The notes under the pieces are model-generated. The model had not been told where the DNA came from. It worked only from the letters and a program-made list of their open reading frames with translations, and made no database searches. The translations under genes and the position numbers were made by a program. This document shows positions 1 through 6,002 of a stretch of 10,848 bases of DNA, one piece after another. Position 1 is the first letter of the stretch, and every line of letters begins with the position of its first letter. The DNA comes from Oscillospiraceae bacterium (GTDB lineage: Bacteria > Bacillota > Clostridia > Oscillospirales > Oscillospiraceae). The DNA lies in contig JAFYIF010000289.1 of assembly GCA_017538775.1 (NCBI GenBank), positions 1 through 10,848 on the forward strand. Direction: 5' to 3'.

Positions 1-203
1 AGGCCAAGGCGGGCATCGAGAAGGACATCACCCCCCACACTCTGCGTCACTCCTTTGCCGCCCATCTGCTGGAAAACGGCGCGGACCTGCGCAGCATCCA
101 GGAGATGCTGGGCCACGCGGATATCTCCTCCACGCAGATCTACTCCCAGCTGGTCAAAAAGCAGTTGAAGGATGTGTACAACAAAGCCCACCCCAGGGCC
201 TGA
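1..203 (+). CDS. xerD: Tyrosine recombinase XerC/XerD, C-terminal end (5' truncated by window)
   Basis: This is the last 66 residues of a site-specific tyrosine recombinase, which resolves chromosome dimers at dif during cell division. The reading frame starts at base 3 and ends at TGA 201-203. Four catalytic-core elements are visible: the HTLRH motif (window residues 12-16, His12 and Arg15), the LGH motif (His38), and the nucleophile Tyr47 in QIYSQ. The stretch from the HTLRH motif through [15 protein letters not shown] is typical of XerC/XerD rather than phage integrases. The tail after Tyr47 is short, as in XerD. An intrinsic terminator follows within 10 bases, so this is the end of its transcription unit. 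XerC and XerD cannot be separated with certainty from this fragment, and the symbol is my best guess. Confidence 0.9.
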   Translation, partial: AKAGIEKDITPHTLRHSFAAHLLENGADLRSIQEMLGHADISSTQIYSQLVKKQLKDVYNKAHPRA

Positions 204-211
204 GGCTTTCC

Positions 212-265
212 AAAAAAACGGGACCGCTCCGGCGCAAAACGCGCTGGGGGCGGCCCCGCTTTTTT
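212..265 (+). terminator. Intrinsic terminator after the xer recombinase gene
   Basis: A stem of cgggaccgc (219-227) pairs with gcggccccg (250-258) with one mismatch. An A-run (212-218) precedes it and a T-run (260-265) follows. The loop holds a small inner gcg/cgc hairpin. It lies 9 bases past the stop codon. Confidence 0.75.
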
Positions 266-323
266 GCGCCATGCCGTATCTTCCCGCCCGTTTCCGGGAA
301 AACTGGGCCTGAGGTGATATGAA

Positions 324-503
324 ATGGCAAAGCGCAAAAGCAAACAGATCCCCCGCGACAAGCGGAAGACCGGCAGCGAGACGGCTGCCCTGTATCTGGC
401 CCAGGGCAGCGCGGCGGGGGCCATGCCGCCCGCCATGAACACGGATCTGGCGCGGGACAACCTGGAAAACGACACCCCCGCCCCCGACCGGACCAGGCGA
501 TGA
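324..503 (+). CDS. Small basic-to-acidic protein of unknown function (59 aa)
   Basis: I do not recognise this protein. It encodes 59 residues, starting MAKRKSKQIPRDKRK and ending DTPAPDRTRR. The N-terminal 15 residues are strongly basic and the middle is Ala/Gly-rich. The C-terminal third is more acidic and Pro/Asp-rich. There is no membrane segment and no cysteine. Support for translation is a good ribosome binding site (GAGGTGA, 311-317, 6 bases before ATG) and a 4-base ATGA overlap with the next reading frame, a lactate dehydrogenase remnant with no Shine-Dalgarno of its own. That arrangement suggests translational coupling. The basic N-terminus could bind nucleic acid, but this is speculation. 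It could also be a decayed remnant; the short length limits certainty. Confidence 0.55.
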   Translation: MAKRKSKQIPRDKRKTGSETAALYLAQGSAAGAMPPAMNTDLARDNLENDTPAPDRTRR

Positions 504-724
504 CGGGGCAGGGGGAAGGGCGGGTCAACAGCCGGAAAGCTGCGGTCATCGGCTGCGGCTTCGTGGGTTCGGCCTCCGCCTTTGCCCTGATGCAGAGCGG
601 CCTGGTTTCGGAGCTGGTGCTCCTCGACGCCCGGCGGGAGAAGGCGGAGGGGGAGGCCCTGGCCCTGCGGGACTCCGCCGCCAAGCTGGAGCTGGTGCGC
701 GACCGGGTGCTCGGGAAGGGCTGA
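500..724 (+). pseudogene. ldh: L-lactate dehydrogenase remnant with apparent large internal deletion
   Basis: The 74-residue product begins as an NAD-dependent L-lactate dehydrogenase. Residues 10-50 hold NSRKAAVIGCGFVGSASAFA, the GxGxxGS dinucleotide-binding loop and first Rossmann helix. They continue to LVLLDARREKAEGEAL, where the acidic residue ending strand 2 binds the NAD ribose. Intact enzymes are about 310-320 residues and go on to the active-site loop, catalytic Arg and His, none of which are here. The last 20 or so residues (ALRDSAAKLELVRDRVLGKG) instead resemble the C-terminal helix of LDH, where an ALxxSAxxL pattern is common. The open frame therefore looks like an in-frame fusion of the two ends, missing roughly 240 residues. 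It cannot be an active dehydrogenase. Its ATG overlaps the stop of the upstream small gene by 4 bases. A chance C-terminal extension after a simple truncation is the alternative. Confidence 0.7.
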
Positions 725-745
725 GGGCGCGGCCCGGAACAGGGG

Positions 746-819
746 AAAGAGAGCGTGCAGCGGACAGAGAGGGACCGGGAAACCCCGGCAAGTGTCCGCT
801 GAACGCTCTCTTTGTTTTT
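746..819 (+). terminator. Long-stem intrinsic terminator after the ldh remnant
   Basis: A 21-bp stem with a single G/A mismatch is formed by 746-766 and 793-813. The 26-base loop contains a second hairpin, ccggg (775-779) with cccgg (784-788). The right arm ends in TTT and continues as GTTTTT (814-819). It is unusually long and well conserved for a terminator behind a broken gene. Confidence 0.75.
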
Positions 820-836
820 CGTCCCGAAAAAAAGCC

Positions 837-864
837 TTGCTTTCTTTCGCTAATGTGGTAAAAT
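837..864 (+). promoter_or_regulatory. Sigma-A promoter of the amino acid ABC importer operon
   Basis: A -35 element TTGCTT (837-842) and a -10 element TAAAAT (859-864) are separated by 16 bases in an AT-rich island. They lie just after the upstream terminator and 42 bases before the lipoprotein start codon. No operator repeat is obvious. Confidence 0.65.
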
Positions 865-906
865 GTGAAAGCAAAATTTTATTCCATAAAGAAAGAGGGA
901 ACCCAC

Positions 907-1719
907 ATGAAAACGCGCACCAGCATTCTGGCACTTGTCCTGGCCCTGGTCCTCTGCCTCGGCCTCGCCGCCTGCGGCACCGCCGCCCAGCCCGCCAAGG
1001 ACGACAGCCCCGCCTCCGACCTGGACTACGTCAAGGCCAACGGCAAGCTGATCGTCGGCATCACCGACTTCGCCCCGATGGACTTCCAGGACGCCGACGG
1101 CAACTGGATCGGCTTTGACGCCGACATGGCCACCGCCTTTGCGGAGAGCCTGGGCGTCCAGGCCGTCTTCCAGGTCATCGACTGGGACAACAAACTGATG
1201 GAGCTCAACGGCAAGACCATCGACTGCGTCTGGAACGGCATGACCCTGAGCGCGGAGGTGCTCGCGGGCATGGAGTGCTCCAACGCCTACTGCAACAACG
1301 CCCAGGTGGTCATCGTCCCGGCGGAAGTGGCCGCGGACTACCAGAGCGCGGAGAGCGTGGCCGGTCTGCAGTTCGCGGTGGAGGCCGGTTCCGTGGGCAA
1401 GGACGTGGCTGAGGAGCTGGGCTACACCTACACCGAGGTGGTGGACCAGGCCACCGCGCTGCTGGAGGTCTCCTCCGGCACGGCGGACGCCGCAATCATT
1501 GACGCGCTGATGGCCGACGCCATGGTGGGCGAGGGCACCGATTACGCCAACCTGACCTACACCGTCGGCCTGAACACCGAGGAATACGGCGTCGGCTTCC
1601 GCAAGGGCAGCGACCTGGCCGCCGCGCTGAACGCCTTCTTCCAGAGCGCCTACGCCGACGGCAGCCTCCAGGCCTGCGCCGAGCTTTACGGCATCGAGGC
1701 CGCGCTGATCGCCCAGTAA
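907..1719 (+). CDS. Amino acid ABC transporter substrate-binding lipoprotein (SBP family 3)
   Basis: This is the extracellular, lipid-anchored receptor that captures an amino acid and hands it to the permease encoded next. The 270-residue protein has a lipoprotein signal peptide: Lys/Arg start, hydrophobic core of residues 7-20, and lipobox LAAC with Cys23 as the lipidated residue. The mature part is a family-3 periplasmic-binding fold. It shows KLIVGITDFAPMDFQD (first strand and ligand loop), GFDADMATAFAESLGV, DCVWNGMTLSAE, and the hinge-proximal VEAGSVG region. ATG 907 is chosen because AGAGGGA (894-900) lies 6 bases upstream. The in-frame GTG at 865 directly abuts the -10 element and cannot be the start. 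Cys107, Cys124 and Cys129 lie in the mature domain. The substrate, probably a polar amino acid such as glutamine or cystine, cannot be fixed from sequence alone. Confidence 0.93.
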   Translation: MKTRTSILALVLALVLCLGLAACGTAAQPAKDDSPASDLDYVKANGKLIVGITDFAPMDFQDADGNWIGFDADMATAFAESLGVQAVFQVIDWDNKLMELNGKTIDCVWNGMTLSAEVLAGMECSNAYCNNAQVVIVPAEVAADYQSAESVAGLQFAVEAGSVGKDVAEELGYTYTEVVDQATALLEVSSGTADAAIIDALMADAMVGEGTDYANLTYTVGLNTEEYGVGFRKGSDLAAALNAFFQSAYADGSLQACAELYGIEAALIAQ

Positions 1720-1723
1720 GGCC

Positions 1724-2395
1724 GTGATCGGAACCGTTCTCGGGGCCCTGAATCAGGGCTTTCTGAAAACCCTGCAGCTCTTTGGGGTGACGCTCCTGGG
1801 CGCCATCCCCCTGGGGCTGCTGATCTCCTTCGGCTCCATGTCGAAGTTCCAGCCCCTCCGCTGGCTGACCCGGACGGTGGTCTGGATCGTGCGCGGCACG
1901 CCGCTGATGCTCCAGCTCATCATTCTCTACTATGTCCCGGGCCAGATCATGGACGCCAGCCCCTGGCCCATGGGGGAGAACGGGCGCTTTCTGGCTTCGG
2001 CCATCGCTTTCATCTTCAACTACGCCTGCTATTTCTCCGAGATCTTCCGGGGCGGCATTGAGGGCGTCCCGAAAGGCCAGCGGGAGGCCGGTCAGGTGCT
2101 GGGCATGACCCGGGGCCAGATCTTCTTCCGGGTGGAGCTGATGCAGATGGTCAAGCGCATCGTGCCGCCCATCTCCAACGAGATCATCACCCTGGTTAAG
2201 GACACCTCCCTGGCCCGCATCATCGCCTATGAGGAACTCATCAAGGCGGGCTACGACTTCCTGAAAGGCTCCCACGGCTATTCGGGTCTGCTCTGGCCGC
2301 TGTTCTTCACCGGCGTCTATTACCTGCTGTTCAGCGGTCTGCTGACCATTGCGTTCAACAAGACAGAGCGCAGACTGGACTATTTCAAAGTCTGA
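1724..2395 (+). CDS. Amino acid ABC transporter permease (HisM/ArtM-type)
   Basis: This is the membrane channel subunit of the importer, 223 residues, of the His/Glu/Gln/Arg family. Hydrophobic segments are seen near residues 14-37, 50-72, 88-107 and 188-211. The signature VRGTPLMLQL occupies residues 57-66. The cytoplasmic EAA loop, which docks onto the ATPase, is at about residues 119-140 (QREAGQVLGMTRGQIF). The start is GTG at 1724, only 4 bases after the stop of the lipoprotein gene. The weak TAAGG just upstream includes that stop codon, so translation is probably coupled. Only one permease gene is present, so the channel is presumably a homodimer. The next gene, the ATPase, starts 12 bases downstream. 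Confidence 0.93.
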   Translation: MIGTVLGALNQGFLKTLQLFGVTLLGAIPLGLLISFGSMSKFQPLRWLTRTVVWIVRGTPLMLQLIILYYVPGQIMDASPWPMGENGRFLASAIAFIFNYACYFSEIFRGGIEGVPKGQREAGQVLGMTRGQIFFRVELMQMVKRIVPPISNEIITLVKDTSLARIIAYEELIKAGYDFLKGSHGYSGLLWPLFFTGVYYLLFSGLLTIAFNKTERRLDYFKV

Positions 2396-2407
2396 GGGGG
2401 GCGCGCC

Positions 2408-3196
<789 letters not shown>

Positions 3197-3231
3197 GCGC
3201 CGCCGGAGCCCTTTCAAACCAAACGAGCGAG

Positions 3232-3264
3232 CGCCCGACCTGCACAAGCCGCGGTCGGGCGTTT
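3232..3264 (+). terminator. Probable terminator of the ABC importer operon
   Basis: A perfect 9-bp GC-rich stem pairs cgcccgacc (3232-3240) with ggtcgggcg (3253-3261) around a 12-base loop. Only TTT follows directly (3262-3264), with a further pyrimidine stretch at 3268-3273. The U-tract is weak, so termination may be partial. Confidence 0.55.
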
Positions 3265-3298
3265 GCGCTTCTTAGCGGACCCACAGGAGGTGAACCGC

Positions 3299-4078
3299 TT
3301 GCCGGACGGACTGTTTGCGCCCCTGCCCCAGGTTCTGGCTGCGCTGCTGGGCGCGGTGCTGGGGTCTTTCCTCAACTGTGTGGCCTGGCGGATCGCCCGG
3401 GGCGAGGCCTGGCGGACCGGGCGCAGCCGCTGTCCGGTCTGCGGCCATGTGCTCGGCCCATTCGAGCTGCTGCCGGTGCTGAGCTTTCTCTTGCAGCGTG
3501 GCCGCTGCCGCCACTGCGGGGCGAAGCTCTCGCTGCGCTACCTGCTGACGGAGCTGGGCTTTGCGCTGCTGACGCTGCTTTGTTATCGGCGCTTCGGCCT
3601 CAGCCTCTACGCGCTGGGCTGCTATGGCTTTATCTGCTGTCTGCTGTGCCTGTCGCTGGTGGACTGGGAGACCTGCATCATCCCAGACGGCTGCCTGATC
3701 GCGGCTTTGCTGTTCTGGCCGCTGACCCTGCCCGCCCTGGACTGGGACGGGCTGCGCATTCTGGAGCGCTTCCTGTCCGCGCTGGCCCTCGGCGGCGGGA
3801 TGCTGCTGCTCTCCCGCGGGATGGACCGGCTGCTGGAACAGGAGAGTCTGGGCGGCGGAGATATCAAGCTCTTCGCCCTGCTGGGCCTGTACCTGGGCTT
3901 TGCCCGCAGTCTGCTGGCGCTGCTGCTGTCCAGTTTGCTGGGTCTGCTGCTGGCCCTGCTCCGGCGGGGCGGGGACAAGCGCATCCCCTTCGCCCCGGCC
4001 ATCAGCCTGGCGGCGGTGCTGAGCCTGCTGTGGGGGGACGCGGTGATCGACTGGTATCTGGGGCTGTTCTTCTTTTGA
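3299..4078 (+). CDS. Prepilin peptidase (type IV leader peptidase, A24 aspartic protease)
   Basis: This is an integral membrane enzyme that cleaves class III leader peptides of type IV pilin-like proteins and may N-methylate the new end. The 259-residue protein has the N-terminal domain with GSFLNCVAWR (22-31) and a zinc-type cysteine quartet (Cys45, Cys48, Cys70, Cys73). Both catalytic aspartates of the peptidase domain are present: Asp122 in LVDWETCIIPD and Asp188 in LGGGDIKLF. Multiple hydrophobic helices span the rest. The start is taken as TTG 3299, because AGGAGG (3285-3290) lies 8 bases upstream. In-frame upstream TTG 3263 and GTG 3290 are not preceded by a better site. No pilin or pilus assembly gene is nearby, so its substrates are encoded elsewhere. 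A ComC or PilD role cannot be chosen from here. Confidence 0.92.
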   Translation: MPDGLFAPLPQVLAALLGAVLGSFLNCVAWRIARGEAWRTGRSRCPVCGHVLGPFELLPVLSFLLQRGRCRHCGAKLSLRYLLTELGFALLTLLCYRRFGLSLYALGCYGFICCLLCLSLVDWETCIIPDGCLIAALLFWPLTLPALDWDGLRILERFLSALALGGGMLLLSRGMDRLLEQESLGGGDIKLFALLGLYLGFARSLLALLLSSLLGLLLALLRRGGDKRIPFAPAISLAAVLSLLWGDAVIDWYLGLFFF

Positions 4079-4084
4079 AGCACG

Positions 4085-4118
4085 AAAAAGCGGAAGGGGG
4101 TGGCCCCTTCCGCGGTTT
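4085..4118 (-). terminator. Terminator of the gpx-TSCPD-ohrR operon, shared with the prepilin peptidase gene
   Basis: A perfect 10-bp stem (4090-4099 with 4104-4113) encloses a GTGG loop. Read leftward, it is followed by a five-base U-tract (complement of 4085-4089), a classic terminator just past the ohrR stop. Rightward it gives only GGTTTCT, so it may also weakly stop the convergent prepilin peptidase transcript. Confidence 0.8.
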
Positions 4119-4119
4119 C

Positions 4120-4563
4120 TCATGTCTGATTCTGTTCCGGATCGGTGTGCAGCAGCCGGTACAGCAGCCGGTACAGCTCCGCCGTCTCTTCCGGCTCCAG
4201 CGGGAGGCAGGAGCCCACCAGCGCCGGAATGGGCTTTGCCCGCTCCCGCAGGGCCCGGCCCGCTTCGGTCAGCTCCACCAGCAGCACCCGCTCGTCCTCC
4301 CGGCTGCGGAAACGGCGGAGATAGCCCTTGCGCTCCAGCTGTTTCAGCAGCGGCGTCAGGGTGCCGCTGTCCAGATAGAGCCGCTGACCCAACGTTTTCA
4401 CGCTGACGTGCTGTTCCTCCCAGAGGACCAGCATTGTGATATACTGCGTATAGGTCAGGTCCAGCGCCTCCAGATGGGGGCGGTAGCGGCGGATGAGCTG
4501 GCGGGAGGCGGCGTACAGCGGGAAACAGAGCTGCTGTTCCAGCAGGAGTTGATCGGCTTCCAT
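4120..4563 (-). CDS. ohrR: MarR-family regulator, OhrR type (organic hydroperoxide sensor), two-cysteine
   Basis: This is a predicted winged-helix repressor, 147 residues, that releases DNA when a cysteine is oxidised by organic peroxides. The N-terminus carries the OhrR sensor signature LCFPLYAASRQL with Cys13. Tyr17, Tyr27 and Tyr38 lie at the spacings of the tyrosines around the reactive Cys15 of Bacillus subtilis OhrR. A second cysteine, Cys119, is 106 residues later, close to the spacing of the reactive and resolving pair in Xanthomonas OhrR, so a disulfide switch is likely. The helix-turn-helix covers about 53-80 (VSVKTLGQRLYLDSGTLTPL) and the wing about 81-98 (REDERVLLVEL). ATG 4563 is preferred: the protein family begins here and only one base separates it from the upstream TSCPD stop. 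It has little Shine-Dalgarno, suggesting coupling. It is the last gene of the peroxidase operon, so probably autoregulated. Confidence 0.85.
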   Translation of the reverse strand: MEADQLLLEQQLCFPLYAASRQLIRRYRPHLEALDLTYTQYITMLVLWEEQHVSVKTLGQRLYLDSGTLTPLLKQLERKGYLRRFRSREDERVLLVELTEAGRALRERAKPIPALVGSCLPLEPEETAELYRLLYRLLHTDPEQNQT

Positions 4564-4564
4564 C

Positions 4565-4825
4565 TCAGGCCGCGTGCAGCTCGTCATAGGCCTTCCGCAC
4601 GGCCAGCGCCAGCTGGTCGGCACAGGAGGTGGGCCGCCGTCCGCAGGTGTTGCCCTTCAGGTATGCCTCGATCTTGTCCACGGTCCAGCCGTTCACCAGC
4701 TTGGAAATGGCCTTGAGATTGCCGTTGCAGCCGCCGTCAAAGCGGATGTCGGTGATCACGTCGTCCTCGATGTGGAAGCGGATCTTGCGGGCGCAGACCA
4801 TTCGGGTCTCGTATTCGTAGTTCAT
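4565..4825 (-). CDS. TSCPD domain-containing small protein (TIGR03905-like)
   Basis: This 86-residue protein consists essentially of one TSCPD domain, a small module also found at the C-terminus of some vitamin B12-dependent ribonucleotide reductases. As a stand-alone protein it has no established function that I know of. Visible marks are FDGGCNGNLKAISKL (29-43), the NTCGRRPTSCADQLA stretch (59-73, TSCAD in place of TSCPD) and four cysteines (11, 33, 61, 68), consistent with metal binding or redox chemistry. The start ATG overlaps the stop of the glutathione peroxidase gene by 4 bases (4822-4825). A good GGGAGG lies 7 bases upstream. Its stop is 1 base from ohrR. Tight packing between a thiol peroxidase and its likely redox regulator suggests a link to peroxide or thiol stress; that is inference from context only. 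Confidence 0.88.
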   Translation of the reverse strand: MNYEYETRMVCARKIRFHIEDDVITDIRFDGGCNGNLKAISKLVNGWTVDKIEAYLKGNTCGRRPTSCADQLALAVRKAYDELHAA

Positions 4826-5367
4826 TTCAGCGCCTCCCTGACCTGTTCTGCCACCCGGTCCATGTCCTCCGTGGGCTCAAAGCGCGCAACGATGTTGCCC
4901 TCCCGGTCGATCAGGAACTTGGTGAAGTTCCACTTGATCGCGCCGTTGTGCTTGTAGTCCTTGTCCATGCTCCGGGCCGCCGCCGCCATCAGCATGGCTC
5001 TCGGCCCCTTGCCAAAGCCGGAGAAGCTGCTGTTTTCGGACAGCCAGCGGTACAGGGGAATGGCGTTCTCTCCGATCACGTCCACCTTGCTGAACTGGGG
5101 GAAGCGGATGCCGAAGCGCCCGGTGCAGAAGCTGTGGATCTCCGTGTCGTCCCCCGGGGCCTGGTTGGCGAACTGGTTGCAGGGGAAATCCAGGATCTCC
5201 AGACCCTCGTCCCGGTGCGCTTCATACAGCTCCTCCAGCTGGGTGTACTGGGGCGTGAAGCCGCAGCCCGTGGCCGTGTTGACGATCAGCAGCACCTTGC
5301 CCCGGTATTCCTCCAGCGAAACCTCGCGCCCGTCCTGTGCGCGGACCGTAAAATCGTAAAGCGTCAT
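4822..5367 (-). CDS. Glutathione peroxidase family thiol peroxidase
   Basis: This is a GPx-fold peroxidase that reduces hydrogen peroxide and organic hydroperoxides. Bacterial cysteine versions usually draw electrons from thioredoxin rather than glutathione. The protein is 181 residues. The peroxidatic residue is Cys35 in NTATGCGFTPQY, where animal enzymes have selenocysteine. Other features are the FPCNQF motif (61-66, Cys63), a further Cys81 in HSFC, and the catalytic Trp/Asn pair in IKWNFTKFL. The usual NQFGxQEPG segment reads NQFANQAPG here, with Gln69 available for the tetrad. ATG 5367 is chosen over the longer in-frame opening at 5394. The family starts at MTLYDF, and AAGGAGA (complement of 5377-5383) sits 9 bases upstream. 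It is first in a three-gene operon with the TSCPD and ohrR genes, behind a consensus promoter. Confidence 0.93.
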   Translation of the reverse strand: MTLYDFTVRAQDGREVSLEEYRGKVLLIVNTATGCGFTPQYTQLEELYEAHRDEGLEILDFPCNQFANQAPGDDTEIHSFCTGRFGIRFPQFSKVDVIGENAIPLYRWLSENSSFSGFGKGPRAMLMAAAARSMDKDYKHNGAIKWNFTKFLIDREGNIVARFEPTEDMDRVAEQVREALK

Positions 5368-5382
5368 CGGACAGCATCTCCT

Positions 5383-5412
5383 TTCACATGACAAAATTTA
5401 ATTGCTTACAAT
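5383..5412 (+). promoter_or_regulatory. Possible divergent promoter for the alkyltransferase gene
   Basis: TTCACA (5383-5388) and TACAAT (5407-5412) are 18 bases apart and point rightward. If used, the inverted repeat at 5395-5418 would lie between and over its elements, placing both directions under one regulator. Match and spacing are modest. Confidence 0.4.
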
Positions 5413-5418
5413 CGAATT
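5395..5418. promoter_or_regulatory. Putative OhrR operator in the divergent gpx / alkyltransferase region
   Basis: An AT-rich inverted repeat has arms AATTTAATTG (5395-5404) and CAATCGAATT (5409-5418), with 8 of 10 positions symmetric around CTTA. It overlaps the -10 element and the expected start point of the leftward gpx promoter. ATTG/CAAT half-sites resemble reported AT-rich MarR/OhrR sites. Assignment to this OhrR is inference from position. Confidence 0.6.
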
Positions 5419-5443
5419 ATACCACAGATTTCCCGCCTGTCAA
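5416..5443 (-). promoter_or_regulatory. Consensus sigma-A promoter of the gpx-TSCPD-ohrR operon
   Basis: On the minus strand, TTGACA (complement of 5438-5443) and TATAAT (complement of 5416-5421) both match consensus perfectly and are 16 bases apart. Transcription should start near 5409, inside the putative operator. A promoter this strong fits a gene normally held off by a repressor. Confidence 0.88.
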
Positions 5444-5470
5444 GCGGAAGTTGGAAGGGAGGACGCGGCG

Positions 5471-5941
5471 ATGCTTTCCTGTCTGGACCTGCCCACGCCG
5501 GTGGGGACGCTGACTCTGCTGGCCGCGGAAGACGCGCTGCTGGGCCTCTGGGTGGCCGGGCAGCGGCAGCCCGGGGCTCAGGCCCGGCGGGAGGAGACGC
5601 CAATGCTGCGGGCGGCGGCGGATTGGCTGGGGCGCTATTTTGCGGGCCAGGCCCCGGACCCCCGGGCGCTGCCGCTGCGCCCGACGGGCAGCGCGTTTCA
5701 GCGCAGCGTCTGGGCGGCGCTGCGGCGCATCCCCTACGGCGCGACGGTGAGCTATGGGTCCCTGGCCCGGGAACTGGGCACCTCCCCCCGGGCAGTGGGT
5801 GCCGCCGCCGGGCGCAACCCCATCCTGATCTTCATCCCCTGTCACCGCCTAGTCGGGGCGGACGGCAGCCTGACGGGTTACGCCGGGGGCCTGGCGGTCA
5901 AGGAGGCCCTGCTGCGTCTGGAGGGGAGCCGGCCGGTCTAA
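5471..5941 (+). CDS. Methylated-DNA--protein-cysteine methyltransferase (O6-alkylguanine repair)
   Basis: This is a suicide DNA repair protein that moves alkyl groups from O6-alkylguanine to its own cysteine. The 156-residue protein has a short N-terminal domain (about 1-70). The C-terminal catalytic domain shows AFQRSVWAALRRIPYGATVSYG (75-96), the helix-turn-helix with the RAVGAAAGRNP segment (107-117, containing the arginine-finger region), and the active-site IPCHR with Cys124. GSLTGYAGGLAVKEALLRLEG ends the fold as in Ogt/MGMT proteins. ATG 5471 is chosen because GGGAGG (5457-5462) is 8 bases upstream; the longer opening from 5402 would start inside the promoter region. The gene is divergent from the gpx operon and may share its operator. 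The spoIVA gene follows 61 bases later. Ogt-type single-domain function is likely; there is no Ada regulatory domain. Confidence 0.93.
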   Translation: MLSCLDLPTPVGTLTLLAAEDALLGLWVAGQRQPGAQARREETPMLRAAADWLGRYFAGQAPDPRALPLRPTGSAFQRSVWAALRRIPYGATVSYGSLARELGTSPRAVGAAAGRNPILIFIPCHRLVGADGSLTGYAGGLAVKEALLRLEGSRPV

Positions 5942-5965
5942 ACCCTGTCCCGTTTGCATATCCAT
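5936..5965 (+). promoter_or_regulatory. Possible sigma-E (mother-cell) promoter of spoIVA
   Basis: GTCTAAAC (5936-5943) and CATATCCAT (5957-5965), 13 bases apart, roughly fit the sigma-E pattern of GTCATA-like -35 and CATAcaaT-like -10 boxes. This lies 38 bases before the spoIVA start, and spoIVA is a known sigma-E gene in Bacillus. The match is only partial. Confidence 0.4.
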
Positions 5966-6002
5966 GAACACGACGATATCGCAACGGGACGGAGGAACAG
6001 CC

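Noticed and set aside
1..203. Phage or integron integrase marking a mobile element edge
   Set aside because: The C-terminal motifs fit housekeeping XerC/XerD, and no att-like repeat, tRNA or phage gene is present.
746..813. T-box or other riboswitch for the amino acid importer
   Set aside because: The hairpin lies upstream of the promoter at 837-864 and so is not in the importer leader. No T-box or other conserved riboswitch motif is visible.
865..906. Earlier GTG start for the substrate-binding lipoprotein
   Set aside because: It directly follows the -10 element and would put 14 extra residues before a complete lipoprotein signal peptide.
140..934. Minus-strand open frame (264 codons) across the ldh remnant region
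   Set aside because: Crosses two terminators and the xer gene end, has no recognisable protein features and conflicts with the plus-strand genes.
4822..5367. Selenocysteine version of the glutathione peroxidase
   Set aside because: The catalytic position is an ordinary Cys codon and the frame has no internal TGA.
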